DNA of 56,137 nucleotides from Streptomyces hilarionis (GCF_024539675.1 NZ_JAHHIT010000065.1:1-56137), one strand, 5' to 3'. Positions 41,641 through 51,470 are shown, counted from the stretch's first letter. Program-made: numbers and translations. The notes: generated by a model from the letters alone, not told the origin.

Positions 41641-42899
41641 CCGCGGCCGGACGGGGCGCTTGCGCGCACCGGCGACGGGATCGTCACGCCGGAACCGCCC
41701 GCGGCGGCGGTCGCGGGCGTGCCGGTCGCCGCGCCGAGCGCCTCCCGCAGGTCGTCCCACAGGTCCTCGACGTCCTCCAGACCCACCGACAGCCGCAGCA
41801 GCCGGTCGCTGACGCCGGCGCCCCGGCGGTCGTGCGGGTCCACGATGCGGTGGCTGATGGACGCCGGGTGCTGGATGAGGGTGTCCACGCTGCCGAGGCT
41901 CACGGCCGGGGTGATCAGGCGGACGCCCGCGATCACCTCGTGCGGGTCGCCGTGCACCTCGAAGGCGATCATCGCGCCGCCGATGCGCGGATAGTGGACG
42001 CGCGCGACCCGCGGGTCGGCCGTCAGCCGCCGGGCCAGTTCGGCGGCCGTCGCGGAGGCGGCCCGCACCCGCACCGGCAGCGTCGACAGGCCGCGCAGCA
42101 GCAGGTAGCCGGCCAGCGGATGGAGCACGCCGCCGGTGGCGAACCGTATCTGCCGCAGCACTCCGGCGAGTTCCTCGTCACAGGCGACCACGCCCCCCAG
42201 CACGTCCCCGTGACCGCCGAGGTACTTGGTGGCGCTGTGCAGCACGAGCCGGGCGCCCTGCTCGACGGGGCGTTGCAGCACGGGCGTGGCGAACGTGTTG
42301 TCGGCGAGCAGCGGGACCGAGCCGCAGGCGTGCGCGACAGCCCGCAGGTCGACCTCGGCGAGCGTGGGATTGGCCGGGGTCTCGACCATGACCAGCCCGG
42401 TGTCGGGACGCAGCGCGTCCGCGATCCCGGCGGGGTCGGTCCAGGTGACCTCCGACCCGAGCAGTCCCGCCGTCAGCAGGTGGTCGCTGCACCCGTAGAG
42501 GGGGCGCACCGCGACCACGTGCCGCAGCCCCGCCGAAGCGCGGGCCAGCAGCACCGCGCTGAGCGCCGCCATGCCGCTGGCGAAGGCGACCGCGCTCTCG
42601 GCGCCTTCGAGACGAGCCAGCGCCGTCTCGAACCGGGCGACCGTCGGATTGCCCAGCCGCCCGTACACGGGCGGCCCGTCCGGGTCCGCGCCGGTCGCGG
42701 CGAAGGCGTCGATGCGGGCCGCCTCGGCGCGGCTGTCGTACGAGGGGTAGGTGGTGGACAGGTCGATGGGCGGGGCGTGCAGGCCCTGGCGGGCCAGGTC
42801 GTCCCGGCCGGCGTGCACGGCCTCGGTGGCCAGTGCGCGGGGCGCTCCAGACGTGCGTACGCCGTCGTACGCGTGCGTGCTCGCAGCGGATGAGTCCAT
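41622..42899 (-). CDS. Cys/Met-metabolism PLP enzyme (cystathionine/methionine gamma-lyase or synthase type)
   Basis: A 425-residue trans-sulfuration enzyme. Motifs: LHAPPIDLSTTYPSYDS, VYGRLGNPTVARFETALARLEGAESAVAFASGMAALSA (cofactor-binding loop), LLADNTFATPVLQRP and LVLHSATKYLGGHGDVLGG with the PLP Lys, and LITPAVSLGSVDTLIQHPAS near the end. The exact reaction (gamma-lyase, gamma-synthase or O-acetylhomoserine sulfhydrylase) cannot be read from these. The ATG at 42899 is one of two close candidates (the other at 42917). Divergent from an Lrp-type regulator 60 bases away, the probable controller. Confidence 0.88.
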   Translation of the reverse strand: MDSSAASTHAYDGVRTSGAPRALATEAVHAGRDDLARQGLHAPPIDLSTTYPSYDSRAEAARIDAFAATGADPDGPPVYGRLGNPTVARFETALARLEGAESAVAFASGMAALSAVLLARASAGLRHVVAVRPLYGCSDHLLTAGLLGSEVTWTDPAGIADALRPDTGLVMVETPANPTLAEVDLRAVAHACGSVPLLADNTFATPVLQRPVEQGARLVLHSATKYLGGHGDVLGGVVACDEELAGVLRQIRFATGGVLHPLAGYLLLRGLSTLPVRVRAASATAAELARRLTADPRVARVHYPRIGGAMIAFEVHGDPHEVIAGVRLITPAVSLGSVDTLIQHPASISHRIVDPHDRRGAGVSDRLLRLSVGLEDVEDLWDDLREALGAATGTPATAAAGGSGVTIPSPVRASAPSGRGEPLNR

Positions 42900-42959
42900 G
42901 GACCGCAGGGTGAACATCGCGCGGGGTCGGCGGCGCATGCGCCGTGCTACGTTCGGCCG

Positions 42960-43451
42960 ATGGCCGAATCCGTCGTACTGGACCCGGTCGATCTCCAGCT
43001 GCTGCGGCTGCTGCAGAACGACGCCCGGACCACCTACCGCGACCTCGCCGCGCAGGTCGGGGTCGCGCCCTCCACCTGTCTGGACCGGGTGACGCGGCTG
43101 CGCCGCAGCGGGGTGATCCTCGGGCATCAGCTGCGGCTCGATCCGGCCAAGCTGGGGCGCGGCCTACAGGCGTTGCTGTCCGTGCAGGTCAGACCGCATC
43201 GCCGGGAGCTGGTGGGGCCGTTCGTGGAGCGGATCCGGGCGCTGCCGGAGGCGCTCACGGTCTTCCATCTCACCGGGCCCGACGACTATCTCGTCCATGT
43301 CGCCGTCGCGGACATGGCCGATCTTCAGCGGCTCGTCCTCGACGAGTTCACCTCGCGGCGTGAGGTGGCCCGCGTCGAGACCCGGCTGATATTCCAGCAG
43401 TGGGACTGCGGGCCGCTCCTGCCGTCCACGGCCCCAGGACCGACGCCGTGA
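42960..43451 (+). CDS. Lrp/AsnC-family regulator
   Basis: A 163-residue regulator. N-terminal HTH LDPVDLQLLRLLQNDARTTYRDLAAQVGVAPSTCLDRVTRLRRSGVI, then the RAM/AsnC effector domain (LLSVQVRPHRRELVGPFVERIRALPEALTVFHLTGPDDYLVHVAVADMADL). The divergent PLP-enzyme gene suggests it senses a sulfur amino acid. The 3' end lies in an imperfect 36-bp duplication. Confidence 0.92.
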   Translation: MAESVVLDPVDLQLLRLLQNDARTTYRDLAAQVGVAPSTCLDRVTRLRRSGVILGHQLRLDPAKLGRGLQALLSVQVRPHRRELVGPFVERIRALPEALTVFHLTGPDDYLVHVAVADMADLQRLVLDEFTSRREVARVETRLIFQQWDCGPLLPSTAPGPTP

Positions 43452-43506
43452 GGTGCGCCGCCGACGGCTTCAGGACAAACGCCGTGACGTGCGCCGCCGG
43501 CCCGTA
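43435..43506. repeat. Imperfect 36-bp tandem duplication at the end of the Lrp gene
   Basis: Copies start CAGGAC at 43435 and 43471. The first 29 bases of the two copies differ at three positions (shared core GCCGTGA, one change, GTGCGCCGCCG). The Lrp stop codon is inside the first copy. Confidence 0.6.
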
Positions 43507-43520
43507 CGAGGATGGGGCGC

Positions 43521-45212
43521 ATGTCACAGACCACCAACCCGCTGCCCCGCGAGGTCGCCGACTCCTACGTCGACGACCTCATCGCCCTCGACCCGGTGAC
43601 CGGCACCTACCTCGGCGTGCAGGAGAGTTCGAGCCGTCTGCCCGACTACTCCCCCAGGGGCCGGGAGGCCCTCGCGCGGCTCGCGCGGGACACCCTGGCC
43701 AGGCTCGACGAAGCGGAGCGCGCGCCCGGCGCGGACAGTGACATCGAGCGCCGGTGCGCCCGCCTGCTGCGGGAGCGCCTGACCGCGGAGCTCGCGGTGC
43801 ACGAGGCCGACGAGGGCCTGCGCGCCGTCGGCAACATGGCCACGCCCGCGCACCACGTGCGCGAGGTGTTCACGGTGACGCCCACGCAGACCGACGAGGA
43901 CTGGGCCGCGATCGCCGAGCGGCTGCGCGCGGTGCCTGCGGCGCTCGCGGGGTACCGGGAGTCCCTGACGCTCGGCCTGGAGCGCAAGCTCTACGCGGCG
44001 CCGCGGCCGACGGCCACGTTCGTCGAGCAGCTCACCGAGTGGTCGGACCCGGACGAGGGGGGCCGGGCCTGGTTCGAGGGCTTCGTGGCCCCCGGCCCCG
44101 ACGCGCTCCGCGCCGAGCTGGACGAGGCGGCGCGCGGCGCCACCGCGGCGGTCGTGGAGCTGCGGGACTGGCTGCGCGACGTGTACGCGCCGACCGCCGA
44201 GGGCGCGCCCGAGACCGTGGGCCGGGAGCGGTACGCCCGCTGGGCGCGCTTCTACAACGGCACCGACCTCGACCTCGACGAGGCCTACGCGTACGGGTGG
44301 GCCGAGTACCACCGGCTGCTAGGCGAGATGCGCAAGGAGGCCGAGAAGATCCTCCCGGGAGCCGGGACGCCCTGGGAGGCGCTGGCGCACCTCGACGAGC
44401 ACGGCCGGCACATCGAGGGCGTGGACGAGGTACGGGACTGGTTGCAGGCTCTGATGGACCGGGCGATCGAGTCGCTCGACGGCACCCACTTCGAACTCGC
44501 CGAGCGGGTACGGAGGGTGGAGTCGAGGATCGCGCCGGCGGGCAGTGCGGCGGCCCCCTACTACACGGGTCCCTCGGAGGACTTCTCCCGGCCGGGCCGC
44601 ACCTGGCTGCCGACCATGGGCGAGACCCGCTTCCCCGAGTACGACCTCGTCTCCACCTGGTACCACGAGGGCGTCCCCGGCCATCACCTCCAGCTGGCGC
44701 AGTGGGCGCACGTCGCCGGCGACCTCTCCCGCTACCAGGCCACCGTCGGCCTCGTCAGCGCCAACGCCGAGGGCTGGGCGCTGTACGCGGAGCGCCTGAT
44801 GGACGAGCTCGGGTTCCTCACGGACGCCGAGCAGCGGCTGGGCTACCTGGACGCGCAGATGATGCGCGCGGTGCGGGTCATCGTCGACATCGGCATGCAC
44901 CTGGAGCTGGAGATCCCGGCGGACTCTCCGTTCCACCCGGGCGAGCGCTGGACGCCGGACCTGGCCCAGGAGTTCTTCGGCGGGCACAGCAGCCGTCCGG
45001 CGGACTTCGTCGAGAGCGAGCTGACGCGCTATCTGTCCATCCCGGGCCAGGCGATCGGCTACAAGCTCGGCGAACGGGCCTGGCTGCTGGGCCGGGAGAA
45101 GGCCCGCGCGCGCCGGGGAGAGGCCTTCGACCTCAAGTCCTGGCACATGGCGGCCCTGTCGCAGGGGTCGCTGGGCCTCGACGACCTGGTGGACGAGCTG
45201 GCCCGGCTCTGA
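43521..45212 (+). CDS. DUF885-family metallopeptidase-like protein
   Basis: A 563-residue cytosolic protein. The metal site is visible as TWYHEGVPGHHLQLAQW (HExxxGHH variant) with a downstream Glu in NAEGWALYAERLMDELGF, the hallmark of DUF885 proteins, thought to be zinc carboxypeptidase-like. The rest is largely helical. The ATG at 43521 (MSQTTNPLP) is preferred over one nine bases upstream because GAGG is at better spacing. A GC hairpin follows. Confidence 0.88.
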   Translation: MSQTTNPLPREVADSYVDDLIALDPVTGTYLGVQESSSRLPDYSPRGREALARLARDTLARLDEAERAPGADSDIERRCARLLRERLTAELAVHEADEGLRAVGNMATPAHHVREVFTVTPTQTDEDWAAIAERLRAVPAALAGYRESLTLGLERKLYAAPRPTATFVEQLTEWSDPDEGGRAWFEGFVAPGPDALRAELDEAARGATAAVVELRDWLRDVYAPTAEGAPETVGRERYARWARFYNGTDLDLDEAYAYGWAEYHRLLGEMRKEAEKILPGAGTPWEALAHLDEHGRHIEGVDEVRDWLQALMDRAIESLDGTHFELAERVRRVESRIAPAGSAAAPYYTGPSEDFSRPGRTWLPTMGETRFPEYDLVSTWYHEGVPGHHLQLAQWAHVAGDLSRYQATVGLVSANAEGWALYAERLMDELGFLTDAEQRLGYLDAQMMRAVRVIVDIGMHLELEIPADSPFHPGERWTPDLAQEFFGGHSSRPADFVESELTRYLSIPGQAIGYKLGERAWLLGREKARARRGEAFDLKSWHMAALSQGSLGLDDLVDELARL

Positions 45213-45221
45213 CCGGCCGCG

Positions 45222-45267
45222 GCACGGCCCGCGGGGCGGCGGAAATCCGCTGTCGCGCGGGCCGTGC
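45222..45267 (+). terminator. Hairpin after the DUF885 gene
   Basis: GCACGGCCCGC / GCGGGCCGTGC, perfect 11-bp outer stem with a 24-base loop that holds a smaller GCGGA-type stem; begins nine bases after the stop. Confidence 0.55.
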
Positions 45268-45285
45268 GTGCGTCACGCTCGTCGA

Positions 45286-46080
45286 ATGAGCATGTCGCGA
45301 ACCCTGTTCCTCTCCCCGCGCGTGACCGCGACGGGCCACGCCTTCGCGGACGCGGCACGGCGGCGCGGGACGCACGTGGAGACCCTGCGGGACTGGCGGG
45401 TGCCGGCGCGGTGGCGCGCGGCCCCGGCGGCGTCGCTCTACTCCGGTCCGCTGTTCGCGGACGCCGTCGCAGGCGGGCTGGGGCTCGGCCTGCTGGAGGC
45501 GCCGCAGGACTGGCTGGCCCGGCTGCCGTACGGACTCACTTCGCGCAAGGTGGAGTTCACCACGATCGCGCGGGCGCGCGAGCTGCGTCGGCCGGCCTTC
45601 GTGAAGCCGCCGAACGACAAGAGCTTCCCCGCGCGGGTGTACCGGGACGGCAGCGGACTGCCCGGGTCGGACGCGGTGGACGGCACGGAGCCGGTGCTGG
45701 TCAGCGACATCGTGACGTTCACCGCGGAGTACCGGCTCTTCGTGCGGGACGGCGAGGTGCGCACCGGCAGCCGGTACGCGACCGGGGGCGACCTCGACGT
45801 CGTCCCGTTGGAGCGGGACGCGCGGCGCGCCGAGGTACTGGCGTTCGCCGAGCGGCTCGCCGGGACGGGACTGCCGAGCGCGGTCGTCGTGGACGTGGGG
45901 CTCGTCGAGGGCGGCAGGTGGGCCGTCGTGGAGGCCAACGCGGCCTGGGCCAGCGGCCATTACGCGTGCGACGCGGACGCCGCGCTGGACGTCGTCCTGC
46001 ACGCGGCCCGCCCCGAGGGCGAGTTCGGGGCGGCGGACCGCCGCTTCCTGCGGCCGGTCCCGGCGGTGGTGCGGGACTGA
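45286..46080 (+). CDS. ATP-grasp domain protein
   Basis: A 264-residue protein of the short ATP-grasp (DUF4343-like) type. FVKPPNDKSFPARVYRDGSGLPG is the lysine/flap region that binds ATP, EPVLVSDIVTFTAEYRLFVRDGEV holds the central acidic and Arg residues, and VVVDVGLVEGGRWAVVEANAAWASGHYACD carries the metal-binding Asn/Glu. Such ligases join a carboxylate to an amine, but the substrate is unknown. Start ATG 45286 or six bases on; neither has a strong ribosome site. Confidence 0.78.
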   Translation: MSMSRTLFLSPRVTATGHAFADAARRRGTHVETLRDWRVPARWRAAPAASLYSGPLFADAVAGGLGLGLLEAPQDWLARLPYGLTSRKVEFTTIARARELRRPAFVKPPNDKSFPARVYRDGSGLPGSDAVDGTEPVLVSDIVTFTAEYRLFVRDGEVRTGSRYATGGDLDVVPLERDARRAEVLAFAERLAGTGLPSAVVVDVGLVEGGRWAVVEANAAWASGHYACDADAALDVVLHAARPEGEFGAADRRFLRPVPAVVRD

Positions 46081-46110
46081 GACCCGGGCGAGGGGCCTCG
46101 CGGACGGCGG

Positions 46111-46599
46111 TCAGCAGCCGCAGTCGGCCGCGTCCGCGGGGGCGGTGAGCGGGTCGGCGTCGCGCCGCTCACCGCCCCGCCAGGTCTCGTAGGCGAACCC
46201 CTCGCGCGCCCAGTACTCGAAGCCGCCCAGCATCTCCTTGACCCGGTAGCCGAGTTCGGCGAGCGCGAGGGCGGCGCGGGTGGCGCCGTTGCAGCCGGGG
46301 CCCCAGCAGTACGTCACCACCACCACGTCCTTGTCGAGGAGCCGTTCGGCCTGCTCGGGGACGAGCGCGGTGGGCAGGTGCACGGCGCCCGGGACGTGCC
46401 CCTGGTCCCATGCCGCGGTGGAGCGGGAGTCCACGACCACGAAGCCGGGGTCGCCGCCGGCCGCCAGGGCGGCGGCCACGTCGGAGACGTCGGCGTGGAA
46501 GGCGAGGCTCGCCCGGAAGTGGGCGGCGGCCCGTGCGGGGGACGCGGGGGCGACGCGCAGGACGGGGTTCACTTCGCTCACGCTGGGGGCGGCGGTCAT
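46111..46599 (-). CDS. Rhodanese-like sulfurtransferase
   Basis: A 162-residue single-domain rhodanese. FVVVDSRSTAAWDQGHVPGAVHLP is the N-terminal signature; VVVTYCWGPGCNGATRAALALAELGY contains the active-site Cys loop. Ends with DCGC, a Cys pair that may bind metal or aid sulfur transfer. Divergent from an Lrp/AsnC regulator 124 bases away. Confidence 0.88.
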   Translation of the reverse strand: MTAAPSVSEVNPVLRVAPASPARAAAHFRASLAFHADVSDVAAALAAGGDPGFVVVDSRSTAAWDQGHVPGAVHLPTALVPEQAERLLDKDVVVVTYCWGPGCNGATRAALALAELGYRVKEMLGGFEYWAREGFAYETWRGGERRDADPLTAPADAADCGC

Positions 46600-46723
46600 C
46601 TCGGGGCCTCTCCGAAGGTGGTGGTCGACGACCCGAAATCTACGGTCGCCGACGCGCTCCCTGAAGGGGTGTTCCCCGGCATGAGCCTTGCCGGACCGGG
46701 GATTTCCCTGCTACTCATCGGCC

Positions 46724-47170
46724 ATGACCGAGTATTCCCCGGACGCCACCGACTGGCGCATCCTCGAGGTCCTCCAGCGCGAGGGCCGGGCCAGTTTCGC
46801 CGATCTGGCGCGTGCCGTGGCGATGTCGGCGAGCGCCGTCACCGAGCGCGTGCGACGGCTGGAGGAGGCGGGCGTCATCCAGGGGTACGCGGCCGTCGTG
46901 GACCCCGAGCGGCTGGGGCTGTCGATCCTGGCGTTCGTGCGGCTGCGCTATCCCCACGGGAACTACAAGCCGTTCCACGACCTGGTGGCCGTGACGCCCG
47001 AGATCCTGGAGGCCCACCACGTGACGGGCGACGACTGCTTCGTCATCAAGGTCACCGCCCGGTCGATGCGCCACCTGGAGGAGGTGTCGGGCCGGATCGG
47101 CGCGCTGGGGTCGGTCACCACGAGCGTGGTCTACTCCTCGCCGCTCCCCCGCCGCCCGCTCGGCCGGTAG
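46724..47170 (+). CDS. Lrp/AsnC-family regulator
   Basis: A 148-residue regulator. HTH: ATDWRILEVLQREGRASFADLARAVAMSASAVTERVRRLEEAGVI; effector domain: SILAFVRLRYPHGNYKPFHDLVAVTPEILEAHHVTGDDCFVIKVTARSMRHLEEV. The ATG at 46724 is preferred over an upstream in-frame start at 46688. Likely controls the divergent rhodanese gene. Its last 40 bases overlap the end of sbcC on the other strand. Confidence 0.9.
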   Translation: MTEYSPDATDWRILEVLQREGRASFADLARAVAMSASAVTERVRRLEEAGVIQGYAAVVDPERLGLSILAFVRLRYPHGNYKPFHDLVAVTPEILEAHHVTGDDCFVIKVTARSMRHLEEVSGRIGALGSVTTSVVYSSPLPRRPLGR

Positions 47171-50154
47171 CCCCGCAGCCGCACCGACGACCCCGAGCGG
47201 CCCTTGACGACCTCCAGCTGGGCGTGGATGCGGCGGCGCAGGTCGCCCACGTGGCTGACGATGCCCACGCTGCGGTCGCGTTCGCGCAGGGAGTCCAGGA
47301 CGTCGAGGACCTCGTCGAGCGTCTGGTCGTCGAGGCTGCCGAACCCCTCGTCGATGAAGAGGGTGTCGAGCCGGACGCCGCCGGCCTCGTCGGTGACGAC
47401 GTCCGCGAGACCGAGGGCCAGGGCGAGCGAGGCGAAGAACGTCTCGCCGCCGGAGAGCGTGGCGGTGTCCCGCTCCCGGCCGGTCCAGGCGTCGACGACG
47501 TGCAGTCCGAGCCCGCTGCGGCCGCGGCCGGCCCGGTCGTCGGAGTGGACCAGGGTGTAGCGCCCGGAGGACATGCGCTGAAGCCGGGCGGTCGCGGCGG
47601 CGGCCACCTGTTCGAGACGGGCGGCCAGGACGTACGCCTCCAGGCGCATCTTGCGCTCGTTGTCCGCGGAGGTGCCCGCGGCGAGGCCGGCCAGGCGGGC
47701 CACCCGGTCGTACTCCTCGCGCAGCGGGGCGAGCCGGCGGACCCCGTTCTCCGCGCGCGCGGAGAGCTCGTCGAGCTGGGCGCAGCGGCGGCCGGCCGCG
47801 TCCTGGGCGGAGGCGGCCGCGCGCAGCCGTTCGGCCGCCGCGGCCGCCGCGCGTCCGGCGGCCGCGAGGTCGGCGGGGGGCTGCCCGGCCGCGGCCACGG
47901 TGTCGGGTTCGGCGAGGGCGGCCCGTACGGCCGCCTCCTCGGACTGCCAGGCGTCCAGACGGCGTTGCAGCTCGCGGTGGGCGTCGTCGTCGAGGAGGGC
48001 GTCGGCGGCCGCCTGCGGCGTGTCGAAGCCGGCCCGGAACGCGGCCTCGTCCAGGCGTCCGTCGGCGGCCTTGAGACGTTCGGCGCTCTCCTCCGCGGCG
48101 CGGGCGGTCTCGGCCGCCTCGGTGAGCCGCGCCGCCCGGCGCTCCAGCTGGGCCGCCCGCGCGCCGACGCTGTCGGCCGTTCCGCGCGCCCGCGTCAACT
48201 CCTCCTCCAGCGTCAGCCGTTCACGCTCCAGGCGCTCGCGGTGGCCCACCCGGGACGCGGCCCTGACGGCCGCCTCGCGCTGGGCCTGCGTACGACGCTC
48301 GTGCTCCTGCTCGGCCCGGCGCAGTTCCTCGCGCGCGGGGTGCAGCGCCGAGGCCTGGGAGCGGGCCTGTGCGTAGGCCTGCTCGGCCTCCAGCGCCTCG
48401 GCGGCGAGCCGGTCCGTCGGGGCGTCGCCCGCCTCCGCCGTGGCGGCGGCGAGCTCCTCGCGCAGGAGGCCGTGCGCGCGCTCCTGCTCGGCCTGGCGTT
48501 CCTGGGCGCTCTGGTGAGCGGCGAGTGCGCGCTCCTCGGCCTCGCGGTCGACGTGCCCGGCGTCCTTGCGGGCGGGCGCGGGGTGCTCGGTGGCGCCGCA
48601 GACCGTGCACGGTTCGCCCTCGGCGAGGGTGGCGGCGAGTTCGGCGGCGATGCCCCTGAGGCGTCGCTCCCTGACGTCGAGCCACAGCTCGCGGGCCGCC
48701 TGCGTCCGTTCGCGTGCGGCGAGCGCGGTGCGTCGCGCGGTGTCCAGGTCTGCGGTCAGCGCGTCGCGTCGCCGGGCCGCCTCCAGGCGCCGCCGTGCGG
48801 GCTCGCGCCGGCCGTCGAGCTGCTCGGCGCGGGTGGCGGCCTCCTGGGCGGTCTCGATCCGGGCCCGCAGGTCCGCGCGGACGGCGTCCCAGCCGGCGAG
48901 CCAGGTCTCGGCCTCCGTCAGGACGTCCTCGTCGTCGCGTTCGCGCCGGTCCAGGTCGGCCCGTTCCCCCGCCAGTTCGGCCAGCCGCCGCTCGCCCCGG
49001 CGGGCGGACTCCAGACCGCCCAGCTCCTCGGCGGCCCGGCGGGCGGCGGCGGCGAGCCCGGCGGCTCCGGAGTCGGCGGACGGCTCCGGGAGCAGGGCAC
49101 GCGCGCGGGCCGCGCGGGCCGCCGCCTCCCGGTGCTCCGCGTCAGCGGTCTCGCGCAGCTCCAGCGCCGGCGCCACGGCCTGCGCCTTGCGCGCCCGCTC
49201 CATGCGCGCGAGCGCCTCCCGGTGGGCTCCGGCCCGCTCCTGGAGCGCCTCGGCCCGGGCGCGCGCCTCGGCGAACCGCCGCTGGAGCCGGTCGCGTTCG
49301 CGGACGTCGGCCAGCTCCCGCTCGGCGGCGGCCTGGGCGGACTCGGCCGCGAGGCGGGCGCAGTGCGCGGTGGTCAGCAGCTCGCGCGCGGTGCTGCGGG
49401 CGACGGCGGCGGCGCCGAGCACCGCGTCGGCCAGGCCGGGCTCCCCCGGGGCGAGCTCGGGCAGCTCCATGGCGTCGCCGGCCGCCTGCTGCATCCGGTG
49501 GGCGTCCGCGAGCAGCGCGGAGTCGCCCTCGCGCACGCGTGCCTCGCCGACGCGCCGGCGTTCGGCGAGACGCTTCTCCACCTCGGCGAACCGCCCGGTG
49601 TCGAAGAGACGGCCGAGCAGCCGGCCCCGGGCCTCGGCGTCGGCGCGCAGGAAGCGGGCGAAGTCTCCCTGGGGCAGCAGCACGACCTGGCAGAACTGCT
49701 CGCGGCTCATGCCGAGCAGCTGGGTGATCTCCTCGCCGATCTCCTGGTGGGAGCGGCTGAGGTCCTTCCACGCGCCCCGGGCCGTGTCGTACTCGCGCAG
49801 CAGGCTCTGGGCCTTGTCGACCGTGGTGCCGGCGCCGCGCTTCTTGGGCCGCTCCCAGGGCGGCTGCCGGGCGATCTCCAGCCGGCGTCCCGCGACGGTG
49901 AACGCGAGGGTGACCTCGGTGCGCGTGCCGGGAGCGGCGTGGTCGCTGCGCAGGGTCGCGCCCTGGCCGCTCTGCCGTGCCCCCGGCACGGAGCCGTACA
50001 GCGCGTAGCACACGGCGTCCAGGACCGAGGTCTTGCCCGCGCCCGTCGGACCGTGCAGCAGGAAGAGGCCGGCGGCGGAGAGCTCGTCGAAGTCGACGCT
50101 CTGGGCGCCGCCGAAGGGGCCGAAGGCCGTCAGGTCGAGACGGTGCAGCCTCAC
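47131..50154 (-). CDS. sbcC: SbcC-type exonuclease subunit (SMC-like ATPase)
   Basis: ATPase of the SbcCD (Rad50/Mre11-like) nuclease, which opens hairpins and trims DNA ends. 1007 residues. N-terminal FGPFGGAQSVDF and Walker A HGPTGAGKTSVLD; two long Ala/Arg/Glu-rich coiled coils; a zinc hook CTVCGATEHP near residue 516; and the C-terminal signature TLSGGETFFASLALALGLADV with Walker B TLFIDEGFGSLDD. The GTG at 50154 overlaps the sbcD stop by four bases (GTGA). Confidence 0.94.
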   Translation of the reverse strand: MRLHRLDLTAFGPFGGAQSVDFDELSAAGLFLLHGPTGAGKTSVLDAVCYALYGSVPGARQSGQGATLRSDHAAPGTRTEVTLAFTVAGRRLEIARQPPWERPKKRGAGTTVDKAQSLLREYDTARGAWKDLSRSHQEIGEEITQLLGMSREQFCQVVLLPQGDFARFLRADAEARGRLLGRLFDTGRFAEVEKRLAERRRVGEARVREGDSALLADAHRMQQAAGDAMELPELAPGEPGLADAVLGAAAVARSTARELLTTAHCARLAAESAQAAAERELADVRERDRLQRRFAEARARAEALQERAGAHREALARMERARKAQAVAPALELRETADAEHREAAARAARARALLPEPSADSGAAGLAAAARRAAEELGGLESARRGERRLAELAGERADLDRRERDDEDVLTEAETWLAGWDAVRADLRARIETAQEAATRAEQLDGRREPARRRLEAARRRDALTADLDTARRTALAARERTQAARELWLDVRERRLRGIAAELAATLAEGEPCTVCGATEHPAPARKDAGHVDREAEERALAAHQSAQERQAEQERAHGLLREELAAATAEAGDAPTDRLAAEALEAEQAYAQARSQASALHPAREELRRAEQEHERRTQAQREAAVRAASRVGHRERLERERLTLEEELTRARGTADSVGARAAQLERRAARLTEAAETARAAEESAERLKAADGRLDEAAFRAGFDTPQAAADALLDDDAHRELQRRLDAWQSEEAAVRAALAEPDTVAAAGQPPADLAAAGRAAAAAAERLRAAASAQDAAGRRCAQLDELSARAENGVRRLAPLREEYDRVARLAGLAAGTSADNERKMRLEAYVLAARLEQVAAAATARLQRMSSGRYTLVHSDDRAGRGRSGLGLHVVDAWTGRERDTATLSGGETFFASLALALGLADVVTDEAGGVRLDTLFIDEGFGSLDDQTLDEVLDVLDSLRERDRSVGIVSHVGDLRRRIHAQLEVVKGRSGSSVRLRGYRPSGRRGSGEE

Positions 50155-51314
50155 CGCGCCACCTCCTGGGCCATGTCGTCCGCGCGGACGGCGTCGAAGG
50201 CGTCGCGCAGCACGCCCTGCTCGCGGGCGTCGGGTCCCGCTCCGCGCACATGGGCGACGAAGTCCTCGGCGATCTCCTGGTCGCTGCGGTCGGCGAGCCG
50301 GCGGGCGTAGGACACGGCGGGGTCGTCGGGCGCGCGTTCAGGGGCGAAGACGAGGCTCAGGGTGTGCGGGAAGCGCTCGGCGAGGCGGGCCATCGGGTCG
50401 GCGGGGCGGACGGCGTCGGTGAGGGTGGCCTCGACCCACGCCTGCTCGTGGCGGGCCAGCGCGGGGTCGGCGAGGAGGTCCTCCAGCGTTCCCCGGACGC
50501 GGGCCAGCGCCCGGGGCGCCGGGCAGTCGACGCGCTCGGCGCGGACCTCGCCGCCGGCTCCCAGGTCGACCAGCCACATGGTCTTGCGGTGCTCGCTCTC
50601 GGAGAAGGAGTAGGCCAGCGGGGACCCGGAGTAGCGCACCCGCTCGGTGATCGTCTGGCAGCCGTGGAGGTGGCCGAGCGCGGTGTAGTCGACCCCGGCG
50701 AAGACGCCGGCCGGCACGGAGGCGACCCCGCCGACGGTGATGTCGCGTTCGCTGTCGCTGGGCTCGCCGCCGGTGACGAAGGCGTGGGCGAGGACGACGG
50801 AACGCGTTCCCGGCGCGCGTGCGGCGAGGTCGGCGCGGACCCGGTCCATGGCGGCGGTGAGCACACTCTCGTGGGCGGCCCTGTCCACGCCGAACTCGTC
50901 CTTGACGAGGGCGGGTTCGAGATAGGGCAGGCCGTAGAAGGCGACCTCGCCGTGGACGTCCGCGAGGATCACGGGCGTGCCGGCGGCGGCCGGGTCGGTG
51001 CGCAGGTGGATGCCGGCGCGCCCGATGAGGCCGGCCCCGACGCCGAGCCGGCGGGCCGAGTCGTGGTTGCCGGAGATCATCACCGTGGGCACGCCGAGAC
51101 CGGCGAGCCGGTGCAGGGCGTCGTCGAAGAGCTCGACGGCGGCCAGTGGCGGCACCGCGCGGTCGTACACGTCCCCCGACACGACCACCGCGTCGACCTC
51201 GCGCTCACGCACGGTCGCCACGAGGTGACCGATGAACTCGGCCTGGGCGCCGAGCATGTTCACCCGGTGGAATGCCCGGCCGAGATGCCAGTCGGACGTG
51301 TGCAGGAGCCTCAT
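50151..51314 (-). CDS. sbcD: SbcD-type nuclease subunit
   Basis: Mre11-like metallophosphoesterase, 387 residues. Phosphoesterase motifs in order: HTSDWHLG, VVSGDVYDRA, MISGNHDSARR, VLAHAFVTGG and GHLHGCQ. The C-terminal capping domain follows. The ATG at 51314 gives the standard opening MRLLHTSDWHLG; a longer upstream frame is unsupported. Translationally coupled to sbcC. Confidence 0.95.
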   Translation of the reverse strand: MRLLHTSDWHLGRAFHRVNMLGAQAEFIGHLVATVREREVDAVVVSGDVYDRAVPPLAAVELFDDALHRLAGLGVPTVMISGNHDSARRLGVGAGLIGRAGIHLRTDPAAAGTPVILADVHGEVAFYGLPYLEPALVKDEFGVDRAAHESVLTAAMDRVRADLAARAPGTRSVVLAHAFVTGGEPSDSERDITVGGVASVPAGVFAGVDYTALGHLHGCQTITERVRYSGSPLAYSFSESEHRKTMWLVDLGAGGEVRAERVDCPAPRALARVRGTLEDLLADPALARHEQAWVEATLTDAVRPADPMARLAERFPHTLSLVFAPERAPDDPAVSYARRLADRSDQEIAEDFVAHVRGAGPDAREQGVLRDAFDAVRADDMAQEVAR

Positions 51315-51470
51315 GATCCCCGAGACTAACGGCCGGGTCCGACAGCACGGGCGGTTACTCCCGTATCGCACCGTCATGACGGGTGGACATGGAGGGGCGT
51401 TACGGACATTCAGGCCAGGAGAGCGCCCGAGGCGTCGCATGTCACACCCCGTGGGGCCCGCGCGCCGCGC

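Noticed and set aside
46378..50310. A 1310-codon open frame on the plus strand across the rhodanese, Lrp and sbcC genes
   Set aside because: It is antisense to well-supported genes, has no recognisable domain, and its composition is what reversed high-GC third positions produce.
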